From Candidatus Enterococcus willemsii (GTDB taxonomy: Bacteria; Bacillota; Bacilli; Lactobacillales; Enterococcaceae): a stretch of DNA of 64,000 bases. The notes under the pieces are model-generated. The model searched no databases. It was not told the origin of the DNA and was given only the letters and a program-made list of their open reading frames with translations. The stretch spans positions 34,217 through 98,216 of the forward strand of contig NZ_MAEL01000023.1 of assembly GCF_009933335.1 (NCBI RefSeq), written 5' to 3'. The position numbers were made by a program, and so were the translations under genes. How positions within the stretch are numbered: position 1 is the stretch's first letter; each line of letters opens with the position of its first letter. Of this stretch, positions 63,955 through 64,000 are shown piece after piece.

Positions 63955-64000
63955 GGCGATTTTTTAGTAAAATAAGAAAAAACTTCTACTTATTTTCGAT
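63955..64000 (-). promoter_or_regulatory. Leader of CRISPR array 2 (continues past the window)
   Basis: Read on the minus strand, these 46 bases align with the last 45 bases of the array 1 leader: the 22 distal bases are identical, and ATTTACT/ATTTTACT and AAAATCGC segments follow. Any cas operon serving this array would be expected just to the right of the window. Confidence 0.85.

Overview
The window is AT-rich, compactly coded DNA of a low-GC Gram-positive coccus, most likely Enterococcus or a close relative in Enterococcaceae. This rests on a low-affinity class B PBP of the PBP5 type, the rpoE / DUF1934 / lipL / HD-phosphohydrolase / HAD block, the c-di-AMP-responsive BusR next to opuA genes, TTG starts behind strong AGGAGG-type sites, and the zapA-cvpA-mutS2-trxA-uvrC order. 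I do not assign a species. All similarity statements come from reading motifs and from memory of families; no database search was run.

Layout. 1-2 kb: the end of an ECF-type transporter (EcfT plus a double ATPase). 2.2-9.3 kb: an Ugp-like ABC importer whose operon also encodes an MBL-fold hydrolase and a cytoplasmic 5'-nucleotidase-like enzyme, suggesting uptake and intracellular breakdown of a phosphate ester. 9.3-11.8 kb: a convergent FAD oxidoreductase and an unrecognised 443-aa protein. 11.8-16.6 kb: busR and the glycine betaine importer, followed by a lone substrate-binding lipoprotein that is a circular permutation of the binding domain in the importer. 16.6-23.4 kb: housekeeping genes (rnhC, zapA, cvpA, mutS2, trxA, uvrC), with a LexA-type site before uvrC. 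23.6-31.5 kb: an amino-acid ABC importer with an aminotransferase, a PadR/DUF2812/ABC exporter operon, and a lipase-like hydrolase. 31.6-37.6 kb: a TPR-GGDEF protein, a low-affinity PBP, a divergent phosphofructokinase paralogue, a peptidase C26 protein and glyoxalase I.

38.1-50.7 kb is a catabolic island with two neighbouring PTS gene sets. The first has an ascorbate-type IIA/IIB/IIC, two pyruvate aldolases, a PRD regulator and an arabinose-5-phosphate-isomerase-like SIS protein. The second has a mannose-type IIB/IIC/IID/IIA, a 2-hydroxyacid dehydrogenase, a third aldolase, a CdaR-like regulator and an extra IIB-like protein. There are three aldolases and no dehydratase, which suggests 2-keto-3-deoxy acids as substrates. 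A good CcpA site precedes the first set.

51-60.8 kb: NUDIX, HAD phosphatase, HD-domain dNTPase-like protein, lipL, a DUF1934 protein, rpoE, a LysR/acetyltransferase pair and a TetR/ABC exporter. 60.9-64 kb: two oppositely oriented CRISPR arrays with different type I-C-like repeats but near-identical leaders, bracketing tRNA-Arg(CCG) and rpoN. A degenerate fragment of the second array abuts the far end of the first. No cas gene is in the window; if a cas operon drives the second array, it would lie just beyond the right edge.
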